Of a stretch of 64,000 nt of DNA, positions 1 to 11,149 are shown one piece after another. Under the pieces are notes generated by a model that was given only the letters and a program-made list of their open reading frames with translations, was not told the DNA's origin and did not search any database. Numbering within the stretch: position 1 is the stretch's first letter; every line of letters begins with the position of its first letter. A program made the position numbers and the translations under genes. The DNA lies in NCBI GenBank assembly GCA_036250195.1, contig JAVHZZ010000002.1, forward strand, positions 369,398,624 to 369,462,623, in the 5' to 3' direction. Origin of the DNA: Mixophyes australis (taxonomy: Eukaryota > Chordata > Amphibia > Anura > Limnodynastidae).

Positions 1-1052
1 GTTGCTAACAAGGTAACTTTTAGTTCTGTTTTATTTCCATTTGTTAATGAAAATTTGATGGAAAGTACCAGTACCTAATTATGAGGTAGTTGATCTCGAC
101 GCCCACTTTAGTAGCCACCTGATCTTCTATATTTGAACTGGGCCTTGCAGCATAATCTAGAATTTTGTAATTAAACTGCATTACAAGTCACCAATTTTTG
201 TTTTACTTGTGTACTTTAGGAGCTTTGGAAAAACAATTGTAACATTAATATATTTTTTTTTCTTTTGTCAAATCCTTAGTCTGGTACACTGGGCTGGTAC
301 ACTGGGCTGGTACACTGGGCTGGTACACTGGGCTGGTACACTGGGCTGGTACACTGGGCTGGTACACTGGGCTTCCACCCAAACAGTGTATACTTAACAT
401 TGCTCAAACAGCACATATATTGTTTAAGACAGTGGAGTTGACTGATCCAGAAGGCAGTGAATGTTGGTAATTAAAGAGAAATTATAAAGTCTAATTTTCC
501 TGATAGTGGAGAAGTCACAGGCCAGCCCTCAGCAACCTGGTAAGAGGAGGGCTTTGCTTTTGTACTGCTTCCTTTACACACACAGCTGTGTAGTCCAATA
601 GTTTAGGAGTAATGAGGACTTGTTAGACAGCGTATGGGGTTCATAACGGCCTTTATTGCAGGGAATTGAGAAATGGAAAAACTATAGAATACTGTAAATG
701 TAAAATGGTAGTGTTTATTGATTAGGTTACTGGTCCACTTCATAAAAATCCGTGTGTAGGGTAGTTATTACAATGTGCACAATGGTTCTGATATTTGCCT
801 GGTTCTTGTCTTGGCCATGTACAGTGGTGCATTGATACATGCTTGATTTATAGCAGACTAGCACACCTGATTGTGAGTTAAAGCACCGTCACAAGATTGG
901 GTATCTGCAAATGTAGGTAACTGTTAGCTACAGCTGGATCATGAAAAATGCTTCTGATCCATGTGTTGTGTAATTGTCACATGTAAAAATGTTTTCCAAT
1001 GTTCTGTTAATAAACATTCTTCTGTCTTCTCTTACAGATTGGCATCATCTAA
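1..1052 (+). CDS. RPL23A: RPL23A 3' end: last two coding exons, partial
   Basis: Large-subunit ribosomal protein uL23 (L23a), which sits near the exit tunnel of the 60S subunit. Only the 3' end is present: join(1..12, 1038..1052). Bases 1-12 read V-A-N-K and run straight into a GTAACT donor. The acceptor ...CTTACAG ends at 1037, followed by I-G-I-I and the stop TAA at 1050-1052. The joined end VANKIGII is the known carboxyl end of vertebrate RPL23A. The location fits too, because in human RPL23A lies close to NEK8, which fills the right half of this window. The rest of the gene is left of the window. The identification rests on only eight residues plus splice sites and synteny, but all three agree. 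Confidence 0.88.
13..1037 (+). other. RPL23A last intron
   Basis: GT-AG intron between the VANK exon and the IGII exon. It contains a 13-bp tandem repeat at 281-371 and otherwise shows no recognisable gene. Mammalian RPL23A introns host box C/D snoRNAs. I looked for paired C and D boxes with a terminal stem here and found none convincing. Confidence 0.8.
281..371. repeat. 13-bp minisatellite, seven perfect copies
   Basis: The unit CTGGTACACTGGG is repeated exactly seven times without a mismatch (copies start at 281, 294, 307, 320, 333, 346 and 359). It lies inside the last RPL23A intron. The perfect identity implies recent expansion. A 62-codon open frame across it (209-397) is a by-product of the repeat. 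Confidence 0.97.
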
Positions 1053-1078
1053 ACCTACAGCCACATGTTCTATACAGA

Positions 1079-1093
1079 AATAAATCAAATAAA
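1079..1093 (+). terminator. RPL23A poly(A) signals
   Basis: Two AATAAA hexamers, at 1079-1084 and 1088-1093, lie 27 and 36 bases after the RPL23A stop codon, followed by a T-rich stretch. This gives the very short 3' UTR typical of ribosomal protein genes. Confidence 0.8.
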
Positions 1094-3311
1094 CAAACCT
1101 TTTTATTTTGTCTTTTGTGAATTGTAATCTATGTAATGGTTTAAATTGCACTTCAAGCATCTTAATATTAGGGTGAATGTAATAGACCCTTTTACTGGAC
1201 TGAGCAGCAACAAATTAAATGTTTTTAATGCACAGGTCTGTTACTGACTTCAAGTGGCTGAAAGGTATAATCAATGTATCACTTTTAGTCTCCTACTGCT
1301 GTCAGGTATTTCTCTCCATTAAAGCAAATTCACACTAACGGGGCTTTTTACAGTATGATGACAATATATTGGCTTGTAAATGTCCTGTAACATTTGCCAA
1401 TTATACAGCATCTAACATCCTTTTAGCTCAAGTCTGTGCTGCTTGTATATATGTATATCAGACTGATATGAGACAGCTTTCCTGTGATATCTGTGTTGAA
1501 ACCAGTTGTGAGAATAAAAAGTGCTAAAGAGAAGCTGAGAGTAATGAGGGGACCATTACAAATACACTTCTAAAGGTTTCTAAAATCAACCTTTTCTAGC
1601 TCAGTTTATAAAATCTGGTTGCTATGGCCAATGCCTATGTTTACAGTTACAAATAAAAGGTTTTATAACAGTGTCCCAGTGTATTTGGTAAAAGTTGCAA
1701 ATATTTATCACCTCTATATGGAAATGCTTTCAAAATTGCTTACAGCTCAAACTGCTGCTATTGAACCAGATGATCTGGAATTAGAGCTTTTTTTGACCAT
1801 TACATTGGACACAGCAAGTTGTTGACATACCATTTTCTTTTTTTTGGGCATAAGATAACTTCTTGACTGGATAAATTTTCAACATCTGTTTAAGGCATGT
1901 CTGTTATGACAGCCATTTATTACATATGACTAATTTAATGCTCATCGCCTCTTGTCCTGTCTAAACCCTGCTTAATGCCAGTCACTGGCAGTCTGTAAAG
2001 GATTCACAGGCATCTAGCCTGTGAATCCTTTACTATCATGTAAAGGATTTTATGATGGTAAAGGCTGGTCCTGCTTTATAAAGCGTTTCTCCAGTTTTGT
2101 CCAGCATTAATGTCTCTTCTGTCATTCAGTATATTTACATGTGCACCGTGGGGGGAAATGGAGCATGTGCAGGGTGTATGTTTCACTACACCAAACTCCA
2201 TTCACTGCTTGAACCAAACATTGAATATGTAAAAGATGCTGCTGGTATAATGTTGCTGTATCATGATGGCCTGTCTCATCCCTGCTGCATTTATTTTATT
2301 TTTAAAGTTCTGCAGGCTTTAATAGAAATCTGCTATAACCCAAGATTAATTAGCGCTTGGCTTATATAGACTGTCTTTGGAGCTCATATTCAAAATATTT
2401 GAAGGTATCCATATGTGGCAGACTGTAAACCCACATAGGCTTCACAGAGCAAAGAAAGTGGTGTTAATGGCTTGTCCTTATCCCACACTAATGGTTAAAT
2501 GCCTTGAGAATGTAAATAGGCCAGTGTTTTCATTGGTAAAATGTATTATAACTACTAGAGCGCAGCAATGGAAGGGTTCATTTGTGTGTAGTGAGGTAAA
2601 CTACTTGAAACAGTTGCAGGGACCTGCTTCTACCGTCAGCTGGCTGGAGTGAGCCCCCTGCTGTACCCACAAGTCCAGTCACTTACTAACTGAAGGCTCC
2701 ATCAACTACACAATCATGGCAGTTCTGGCAGAAGCCAGGGAAGAGTGAGCATACAAGAGCTGTGGAGGAGAGAAATAGTGATTAAGTGGTCAGAGAAAGC
2801 TGGAGAGATAAGTAGAGTGGGAGGAGAAAAGGGAAAGGTAATTTGAGCAAAGCATTAGATGGTTTAAGGGGAAAAAAAATAAAATGAGAAGGGTATAAAA
2901 TAAGCATTTGGTTAAAGGAAAGCTTGATGGAGTATTCAGGAACAAATTGTTACCTTTTTTTTTTTGGTCTGTAAGATTGTTTAATGGCAACTAGTCAATC
3001 AACATTTTCTTGGTCAGCTTAATAATTAGCTAGTTAGTGTGTCTGTTTAGTAGAAATGAATTGGCTTAGTGTTAAGAGTATTGGTAGACATACAGTCTTG
3101 TAGTAAATCTGTTAATGAGCAGTTACTTTTACACTCGCTCTGCCATTGTCAGCAAGTCAAATGGAAGAAGGTGAAGTGACATTTATATGGAAATAAATGG
3201 GGAGTTGAGAGTAAGAGCAGAGTAATGCATAAGTAAGAGCAGAGAATATGCCACAGCTGCAGTCACATCAAGGCTATCAGAAACCTTTGTCATTGTTGAG
3301 CCAGAGGGTAA
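1094..3311. other. Intergenic, no recognised gene
   Basis: AT-rich sequence downstream of RPL23A. The open frames at 2097-2369 and 2377-2652 have no recognisable domains, no good start context and no relatives I know. I treat them as chance. The only structured item is the hairpin at 1995-2033. Confidence 0.6.
1995..2033. repeat. Perfect 17-bp inverted repeat
   Basis: The left arm 1995-2011 (GTAAAGGATTCACAGGC) and right arm 2017-2033 are exact reverse complements around the 5-base loop ATCTA. Part of the stem sequence (TGTAAAGGATT) occurs a third time at about 2039. The function is unknown; it may be a relic of a small fold-back element. Confidence 0.9.
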
Positions 3312-3319
3312 ATTAGGGT

Positions 3320-3393
3320 CAGGGCTGGTGCTAGGATACCCGGCGCCCTAGGCGCAATTATGAAATCCGCCCCGCCTCCAAAATAAATCCTCC

Positions 3394-3424
<31 letters not shown>

Positions 3425-3776
3425 AAAATCCGCCACTTCCCCAAAATATCCGCCCCCAGGACTTTCCTTACCTTAAACTCCATAACGCTGCTCCTCTCTG
3501 CAGGGTCCCGTCCCTCACTGACACTGTCGGGCCCTGATGATGATGTCACGCCCGACAGTGAGGGGAGGGGGAGTGGAGGAGACGGAGGTGCGCCCGCCCC
3601 ATCAGCTGTTGTGGTGATGGTGATCCATAGCTGTGCGGCGGCCGTGGAAGGTATGCCCGCGGTCGCAGCACAGTTATACAGTATAAAGTATATCTGCTTT
3701 TTAATCCTGTGGCGCCCTTCAGAGCCCGGCGCCCTAGGCAACTGCCTAACGTTGCCTAATGGAAGCGCCGGGCCTG
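3320..3776. mobile_element. Non-autonomous hAT-like element with 8-bp target duplication
   Basis: A GC-rich 457-bp insertion in AT-rich surroundings. It starts CAGGGCTGGTGCT and ends AAGCGCCGGGCCTG, which are imperfect terminal inverted repeats beginning CAGGS. Both ends are flanked by the same 8 bases, ATTAGGGT (3312-3319 and 3777-3784). CAGGG-type termini with an 8-bp duplication are the signature of hAT transposons. No transposase is present. The open frame on the minus strand (3358-3741) follows from the low stop-codon density of GC-rich DNA and is not called as a gene. Inside is a run of 20 C followed by 14 A (3395-3428). Confidence 0.75.
3395..3428. repeat. Homopolymer C20 then A14
   Basis: Twenty consecutive C (3395-3414) are followed directly by fourteen A (3415-3428). 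Such tracts are length-unstable and prone to sequencing error, so the exact counts should be treated with caution. Confidence 0.9.
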
Positions 3777-4071
3777 ATTAGGGTCCACAAAAGCCAGAAG
3801 TCAAATTTTGGATCCATCCTAGATCAAGTTAGAGTATGTGGATAGATGTGACAGGCTGCTACCACTGGATTTTCTGAAAAGTTAAGTGGTGCCACAAACT
3901 TGCAGACAACTTGAACAATAGACACAGTTTATAATGGCCTGGCCAGGTGAAGCATTTAAAAACAAAGTGAGCTCAAGTAACAAAAAGTAGTTTTGCTCTA
4001 TTGAAGGAAGTTAAGGATTCTAGTGTACAACCAGGGAACCAGTACTGACTAACTGCTATCGGGGACAGTTC

Positions 4072-4170
4072 ATCATCATTTATTTATATAGTGCCAGCAA
4101 ATTCCGTAACGCTTTACAATTGGGAACAAACATTAATAAAACAATACTGGGTACTACATACAGAGAGGTA
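4072..4170 (-). mobile_element. Retrotransposon 3' tail fragment, reverse orientation
   Basis: Contains ATCATTTATTTATATAGTG, then a block ending in ACAATACTGGGTA. It is the reverse complement of the tail seen at 34265-34408 and again at 8771. The simple CAT repeat at the end plus an ATATAAATAAAT motif are the 3' end of a LINE or the SINE it mobilises. Confidence 0.6.
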
Positions 4171-7100
4171 ATAGAAACACCTTTATTGACCAGAAACATT
4201 TAGAATTTAGGTCACAGAGAATTATTGTACTTAAATGTGATTATACATCATATATAAAGAAAGTGATACTGACCTGTCTATGGCAGCAATCGCTACGGTG
4301 TTGATTCCCTGGTCAGCTGAACGTTGGATTAGACAGTAAAGTGGCACCGGAAGTATATAAGGTCTGAGCTCTGTCGTCATCCGGTATCTTTCTTGTCTAA
4401 GCTGTAGATAGGTCCCTAAGTTAGTTACATCCAGCGGGAGCCCTGAGAATCCCTATACAAGGCCCAAATGAGTGCAGGTTTTGAAACTAGCAGCCTGGAT
4501 CCACAAAATGAACCTGATTGGAGGGTTGGATTGGTCCTGACACATAGGGCCTGGTTCACCCACGCACACAACATGCGTATGTTTTACTTCAGACCTGTAC
4601 ATAACTGAATACAACAAGGAACGGATCTGTGCGCTGATGAATTTGGGTGTAGGTCTGCTGAGCTCTACTACACAAGACACTGCAGGATATGTATAATATC
4701 TATGGATTATAGATTCACAAAAGAACACACAGAAAAAAAAACCCTGTTAATGTCATGTTAATAATGAGCAATAATATGTTTTTGTTTTTTTAAAGTGTTT
4801 TTTATTTATTTTTATTTGAATATTTTTAATATCTACTGAACATAAATAATTTTTTACAGTTGCTCTTGATTGCAAACACATGTTATAGCATGCATAGGAG
4901 GGTTCTGTACCTGGAGCAAGAGATACAGCAGCATAACAAGAACCTGCTCATGGCGGTAGGAGGTTGATCAGCAGAGATGTTTGTAGTTCCTGAGGCTAAT
5001 TGTAACACATTTGCACCAGTCTTGTTTGCCTCTAACTTATTTAAGAGTTGCATATTTTTTTAGTTAATATCTCATTTTGGACAATTTAAAACATGTTAAT
5101 CAATTTTTACACCTAATCGCACCTTTTTTTCAATAAATGTACCCAAAAAAACTGAAAACAGCACCTTGATGTTCATCAGACGCTGAGCTGAAGCTGTGCT
5201 CTAAGTCCTGAAAGTCTGAAAACTACAAAGCTGGCTGCTAATATCCTTATGTTACAGTAAGGCGGTACAAGGCCTTTATATCTTTTCCCATTCCCTGTGT
5301 GTGCATTGAATAAAGTATACCAGATATGTGCTTGAAGGGTAAATCCACTTCAGCATTTGTTATTTATTTTCTTGGGTTGAGGGGGAGTAACTGTAAAATG
5401 CACTAGCTGGGTCTATGTTGTAAATATAACGCCTACCCTTTACACGTACCACCTGCATTCTCCATCTTCACTGGCGTGTCACAAACACAACGTCTTTTGG
5501 AACTGAGTAGTATAATTAGCATTTCACACTACTGTGTCCAAACCACTGACATCATCCAGATGATGCGATGGTGACTGTATACCCCCAGCCACCCAAAAAT
5601 TAAGATGCTGCAATAAAGATAAGTGCTGTATATTCTCTATCAGAGAGAATATCTAGCAAATCACAGTACATTGGGTATAGGTTTACATTAGCAAAATAGA
5701 CCCTTTGGGTATTTTGCACATTTAACCCTTTAAAAAGGGTCACTAGTGAACTTTCCTTTAAACTTGGAGATCAAAAAAGAAATAAGCCAGCGCACAGTTA
5801 ATCCCATATTATATATGGTACTAGCTGCGTGGCAATATAAATGTCCTATATGTCTATAAATGAAACAACAGTTGTTAGCATTTGTATTTAACACTACCTA
5901 TCTGTGTGTAACTAGCAAAATGACAAAATTAGGTATTAGTTCATATTTTGATCAAAACATTAAAGCCTGCATCCCAGCGTCAAGAGTACCTCATTGTATG
6001 CAGGTCCTACATTGACCTATATGCTTTAAACACTGTTAAAATCAGATGCACCCATCTCCCAGGTATAGGGGCTCACATCTAACAAGGGCTGACTTGTAAA
6101 CTACACCCAAAAAGGCCTTCAATAGGCCTGATAGACAGCACCATGATAACATTATGCAGGATTTTGAAACAAAAGAGAGAATAAGCCTGGTCTCAGTTAA
6201 TCCCATAATATATATAGTACCAGCTGCATGGCAATCTATATCTGGGAAGTGAGGGCATCTGCTTGGAACAGCATATATGTAGGACATTTTTAAACATGTG
6301 TCGATTTATCCCAGCATGCCTTGCCACCTGTAACATAGCTGTAATAGTTTAATTGTGATGCAATAGATCAGATGCTGATGATGATTGGGTTGAAGGGATG
6401 AAGTGTATCATTAGTTAAGATGTCTTACCACCTCAGGCTGTGCTGGTGATTTATGTGAGTAACAGAAGGAGAGTAATGGAGGTATCATCCAAAAGGGGAT
6501 GTGTAGTCTGTGTGTGAGGTTATAATTTGTAGATTGTGATTTTTTTTTTTTACCAATAGGAAATATTGACATACTTTTAATATGAGCAAATAGAATCCAT
6601 ATAAATGTGTATTTATACAAAGATTTAGCTGATTGCATGTGCCCATTTCATTGGCTGGTCTACATTAAATAGCCTGAAATCCCAGCAAGTGTGGTACACC
6701 GCTGACCACCAAAGATGGCGGAGAACAATTGAATTTCATCCTGATTTTAATAATTCCTGTTCAAAAAATACAGTCAGCCATTGTCTGCTGTTATTATAAA
6801 TATAATAACTATGTATCTGAATTGCTCTGCTTGTTGTAGTACAAGGGTACTAGTATGATAGTTTTGTTCAAAGGTTATTGATTTGTAATGGCAGACAAGT
6901 GTGTTAACATTATAATTTGGCCACTGGATAATGTGACTATTTAGCACATACAATGTCATCTTCCACTTACATTAATAAATGTACATATACATTTATTATA
7001 TATATACATTATATAAAATTTTATATACATTATATAAAATGGTTCTAAGCACAGAATATTTTACAAAACATGTATAGACACCTATACATGTCCTACTCGC

Positions 7101-7488
7101 TACATTGCCGGCAATATAGTGCGCAGACATCACGCCGCACACATGGCTGGCAATTACGGTAGAAACCTCCGCCGCAATGTTTCTTGGTAACGTCCATGAG
7201 ACACTTGATGGCTAATTGAATACCTCCCGAAAATGAACATGATCAATTAATATCTTGCAAATGCAGAGCCCTCCTTCAGGTTAGTGTCACCATACAAAGA
7301 CAGATCATCAACCTTATTTAGCTGTCATTTGATGCATTACATTTTGTTGGCAATTATTTTACATTGTTGTAGTCACCAGGAGCACCTAAACTTTTAATTC
7401 TGGCCCTGCTTTTATCTTCAGAACATACATTTTTTAGGAGAAAACATCTTGCAGAAACCCACTCACATAATACACAACCTGAAGTCAC

Positions 7489-7493
<5 letters not shown>
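4171..7493. other. Intergenic with diverged dispersed repeats
   Basis: No gene seen. Two diverged copies of one repeat share a core around GTTAATCCCATA and GCATGGCAAT (about 5767-5862 and 6163-6250). An AT-rich palindromic patch lies at 6970-7045. Open frames at 4453, 6042, 6411 and 6774 are short, lack recognisable motifs and fall partly in these repeats. Confidence 0.5.

Positions 7494-7535
<42 letters not shown>
7494..7535. repeat. (TA)n then (CA)n microsatellite
   Basis: An uninterrupted TA run followed by ACACACAC, immediately upstream of the first cysteine-rich gene. The second cysteine-rich gene also has an (AT)n run upstream (16650-16691). Confidence 0.9.
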
Positions 7536-7725
7536 ATCTGATTTCACTTATTTATGTATTTATTTTAGAGATGAACATTCCAACCTGTGATCGGTTGTCA
7601 CCAGTTATCGTCATCAGTCAGCATATCCATGGCATTCTTTTGATGACTACTATCAATCCTCAGCGGCTTATACAACTATCCTACTTGTAGCTGCGACTCC
7701 TCCTCAGTGCTGAACTTGCTGCAAA

Positions 7726-8217
7726 ATGTCTTGCTCCAACCCTGCGTGTTGCAGTAACACCACAACAAAGTGTAAAGGTTTTTCCTCAAAAGTCGCCTCT
7801 GAACCCCGCTGCCAGCACTACCATCACAAGTATTGTCAGTGTACAACCGGGGTACACAAGATTCAAGTGTCATATCAAGCTATGCCAAGCTTCTGTCCTT
7901 GTCGTGTCCACTGTGCAAATTCAGGCAAGCAATGCCACAAAGCTAGCAGTAGTCAGTGCACTTGTACATCCGCAGGGCTCTGCTTATGTCCAAACAGAAA
8001 TGCCGATGGTACTGTACTACTGAAGTCACCTAAAGAGCACTGCTGTAGGAAGCCTTTACATTCTGGAACGCAGACTTGTTCAGCCTGTAAGCACCTAAAA
8101 TGTGATCAGCTACTTTGGAAGGACTCATCTAAGAAATGCATCCACTTGACAGGACCTTTGTGCAAGTGCACCATTTACATACAGCCCAAGGATGCTGCTT
8201 GCATTAAAGGGAACTGA
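7726..8217 (+). CDS. Uncharacterised cysteine-rich protein 1 (163 aa)
   Basis: Not recognised as any known family. The 163 residues contain 24 cysteines (about 15%), many as CC, CxC or CxxC (for example PACC, CQC, CPC, CTC, CLC and CKC), plus His-rich QHYHHK near residue 31. There is no signal peptide or membrane segment; the chain begins MSCSNPACCS, so a cytosolic or nuclear protein is likely if translated. The start ATG has A at -3. The protein is paralogous to the frame at 16925: both have ASEP followed by a Cys/His cluster, and both end with a G-x-L-C-[KR]-C-x-I motif (GPLCKCTIYIQPK here). Homology extends into the 5' flank. Metal binding or a disulfide-rich structural role (metallothionein-like or cornified-envelope-like) are guesses only. 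The frame is unbroken, while repeats around it are decayed, which favours a real gene. Confidence 0.62.
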   Translation: MSCSNPACCSNTTTKCKGFSSKVASEPRCQHYHHKYCQCTTGVHKIQVSYQAMPSFCPCRVHCANSGKQCHKASSSQCTCTSAGLCLCPNRNADGTVLLKSPKEHCCRKPLHSGTQTCSACKHLKCDQLLWKDSSKKCIHLTGPLCKCTIYIQPKDAACIKGN

Positions 8218-8430
8218 ATGCCTTCCGTAAGAAGATCTCTCTAGATCCATGCTAGTCAACTGGATTTAGGTACCTTTAACAGGATGTGACATGCTACATA
8301 AACCTCCCAATGGCATCAATAAGATACACAGATGAATATCGCTGGCTTTTACAACCAACCAGACTGACAATATTTCCTTGGGGAAAAGTATTCCAGTAAC
8401 TGGTCCAAGAAACAGCAGGATATGTCATTA

Positions 8431-8436
8431 AATAAA
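8431..8436 (+). terminator. Candidate poly(A) signal, cysteine-rich gene 1
   Basis: AATAAA, 214 bases after the stop at 8217. The paralog has its AATAAA 211 bases after its stop, and this matching spacing supports both. Confidence 0.6.
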
Positions 8437-8440
8437 CTGC

Positions 8441-10530
8441 ACCTTTGCCATGGTTTCAACATATCTGAGGCGCTAAGCACATATCGTAATCTTGATTTAT
8501 TTCTATGTGTAATCAAATTTGAAGTGTGCATGCAGGGAAACATGTGTTTTTCATGAATTCAACTGAAGGGAGTTCTGCTTAACGCATAAGAAACATGATG
8601 CATTTTTCATGAAGCAGCTACTAAATATATCTGAAACCTGTTTAAAACTAATTTCATATATCCATACACACAAGATGAAAGGTTGTTAATCTGATAGTGT
8701 AAAAGTCTATGTAATTCAAAAATTATTTTTGAATGGCGTTATATAATAACCACAATGTCCTTCTCTGATGTATCATCATCATCTATATAGCGACAGCACA
8801 GTCCATAGCACTTTACAATTGGAAACAAACACAGTAATAAAACAATACTGGGTAATAAAGTCACAGAGGTAAGAAGGCCTTGCTCGTAAGCTTATAAGGA
8901 CAGTGGGTCCAAAGCTTGGGACCCCAACACTTTGGAAGAAATCACCAATGACCGTACCCCAATGCTCCTTCTTCCAGCATTGACAACCTAGAGGAATTTG
9001 AATCCAAACCCTTTGATGGTTGTCAGCAGTGTTTACAGCACTGGTAGGGGTGAGTTCTCCCAAACTAGAGTAGTCCCTGACATGGGACCTTAACACTTGT
9101 CCTAGTAGATGGGAGTGGAAGATAGCTCAGAAAAATAAAAAGTTTGGTTGAATTCATCTTTAATAGTAATACTTGACTATGAACACAATGTTTAAGTAAT
9201 TTTTTACTACATATGTTAAATTTAAAAAAAATCTATATCATCAATGTGTTCGGATTTGCAAATGAGAAAGAAGGAAGGCATCTTATTTCACCCCAAGCAA
9301 AAAGTGTGTGTACAGGGTAGTTACCCCATGTGGAGAGGTAAGGAGGTTAAGGATTCCTATTGACCACACAAGGTAATTTACAAAGCACACTTAATGCACA
9401 GCACAAAACTCCTTGGATTTGAACCCATGTACCAAAATGGTCCACTCAGCACACATCAAGGTGCACACCTACTCTCCAATCTTGAGTGACACCTCTGCAA
9501 GACGAAGTGCGCCTATAATTGCGCTTCTCCGCCAAAGTGCAACTAGATGGTGCAAGATTCGTTTGTAGAGTAGAAATGGCACGACAAGAGATCCTCTAAA
9601 TATGCAGCCTTTCCACCACTTTATATCATATCAATAATCTCGCTCCATAAAAAAGTAGAGCTGCACGACCAGGTAATCACATGTTTTGTTTCCTTCCTTC
9701 CCAGGGAAAACGTTTACCCCTGGCCAAACAGCCATTAGTTTATCCCCTCCCCATCAATCTTTTTGATTGCCAACCCCTTGCTGTCATCAAAGTTTCCAGA
9801 ACAAAACTAACTATAATTTCTACATTGGGCTTAAAAAGCCCTTGATATGGGGAGCATTGTTTTATGGATTATATGCCTGTGCTGATTCCCATGAATTCCA
9901 AGATTTCTCATTTATTCATGTAATGTAGCAGCAGGTGGGAGCTTTTCACTTAATATGGAGTCTGTTTTTATTAAAATGTGGGTGTTATTAATGTAATGTG
10001 GAGTTTATGGGAGCAGGGCTGCCATCAGAAACTGTGGGACACTGTACTAATTAATCTGGCAGACCCCTCCCACCTCACGGCATATACCCCTCCCTCTTTG
10101 ACATACATGTCCCCCTCCCTCTGCACAGTACATGCCCCCATCCCAGAGCTGGATTAAGGCTCTGGGGGAGCTGGGGCACTTAAAACAGAGGGGCCCTTAT
10201 GATGTAATATGGTTATCATTTTAGACAAATACACAGGCAATACTGTGTGCACTATTGTTAGGTGTACACGGCTCTACCTTCACGAGCAGCACAGGACATA
10301 CCTCCCAACTGTCTTTGCAGTCAGAACAAATCCTGAATAAGCATGACAGTCACCCAAATTCGGGACTGCCCCACCAGATTCAGGACAGTTGGCAGACAGT
10401 GTTGCTCTCTCCTACCTGTTCTTGTCACTTTCACTACCTGTGGCTGCTGGTGTCTTTAGTTGCCGCTTGTCTGGATCCTGTTATGTTGGGGGCCATATTT
10501 GCAAACAAAATGGGTACATGAAACTTAGAA
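8441..10530. other. Intergenic, mostly repeat debris
   Basis: No gene seen. It holds a reversed retrotransposon tail (8771-8870). Near 10296-10400 is a fragment of a repeat whose arms read CATACCTCCCAACTGTC and GGACAGTTGG. The minus-strand frame 8779-9096 runs through the tail and is not called. Confidence 0.5.
8771..8870 (-). mobile_element. Retrotransposon 3' tail fragment, reverse orientation
   Basis: ATCATCATCATCTATATAGCG followed by GCACTTTACAATTGGAAACAAAC and ACAATACTGGGTAATAAAG. This is a second reversed copy of the tail at 34265-34408. Confidence 0.6.
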
Positions 10531-10534
10531 AACT

Positions 10535-10900
10535 CCAACCAGCCCAGCATTAAGTCAATAGCACCCACGTTTAATAATTAGGCCTCTCTCCAGCCCCAAA
10601 ATAATAGTACTCACATTTGATAAATAGATCTATTTCCCTCCAACCAGCCCTGACATTAAATTAATAGTATACACATTTAATAAATAGACCTATTTCCCTC
10701 CAACTAACCCCAGCATTTAAGTAATTGTATTCCCTTTTAAAAAAAATAAACCTATTTCCCTCCCTCCAAACAGCCCCAGCAATAAATTAATAGCATTTAC
10801 GTTTAATATAGCCATTTCCCACAACATCCCCAGCATTAAATAATTAATATTCACATTTAATAAATAGCCTTCCACAGCAAACAGCCCCACATTCAATTAA
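10535..10900. repeat. Degenerate tandem repeat of about 70 bp
   Basis: Repeated blocks of CAACCAGCCCCAGCATTAAATTAATAG followed by CACATTTAATAAATAGACC and TATTTCCCTCC, with substitutions and indels. This is the oldest-looking part of the compound array that continues to 13.07 kb. Confidence 0.75.
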
Positions 10901-11149
10901 TAGCCCAAACCACCTCAGCATTAAATTAAAGGTCCCATCACCCCATCTTAATTTAATAGGCCCAAGTATTAAGTTAAATAGCCCCACCAATAAATTAAGT
11001 TTCCCCACTATCACCCCACAAAGAAAATAGCACCCATTAAATAATTAGCCCCACCTGAACCACACCATTAAATTAATAGCCTACCTCCCACCCATGTACT
11101 ATTAAGACAGCCCCCCTTCCTTCCCTTATATCACACAATATATTAAGAA

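Larger units (their letters stand above)
7569..8440 (+). other. Probable terminal exon / transcript of cysteine-rich gene 1
   Basis: The segment starts just after TTTATTTTAG, a possible splice acceptor, with AGATGAACATT. It carries the open frame 7726-8217 and reaches an AATAAA at 8431-8436. The paralogous locus has the same order: (AT)n, a pyrimidine-rich stretch ending in CAG, the identical AGATGAACATT at 16762, the open frame, then AATAAA. Whether the upstream AG is a true acceptor or the segment starts from a TATA-like promoter cannot be told here. No upstream exon was found. Confidence 0.45.

Noticed and set aside
281..371. CRISPR-like array
   Set aside because: Direct 13-bp tandem copies without spacers in a vertebrate intron; a minisatellite.
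13..1037. Box C/D snoRNA in the RPL23A intron
   Set aside because: Expected from mammalian RPL23A, and TTGATGG near 57 with CTGA near 119 was considered. There is no convincing C box, no terminal stem and no guide match known to me.
2097..2652. Two adjacent 90-codon frames downstream of RPL23A
   Set aside because: No motifs, no splice or start context, ordinary AT-rich sequence.
3358..3741. 127-codon minus-strand frame
   Set aside because: Lies within the GC-rich hAT-like element and runs through a C20 tract as polyglycine.
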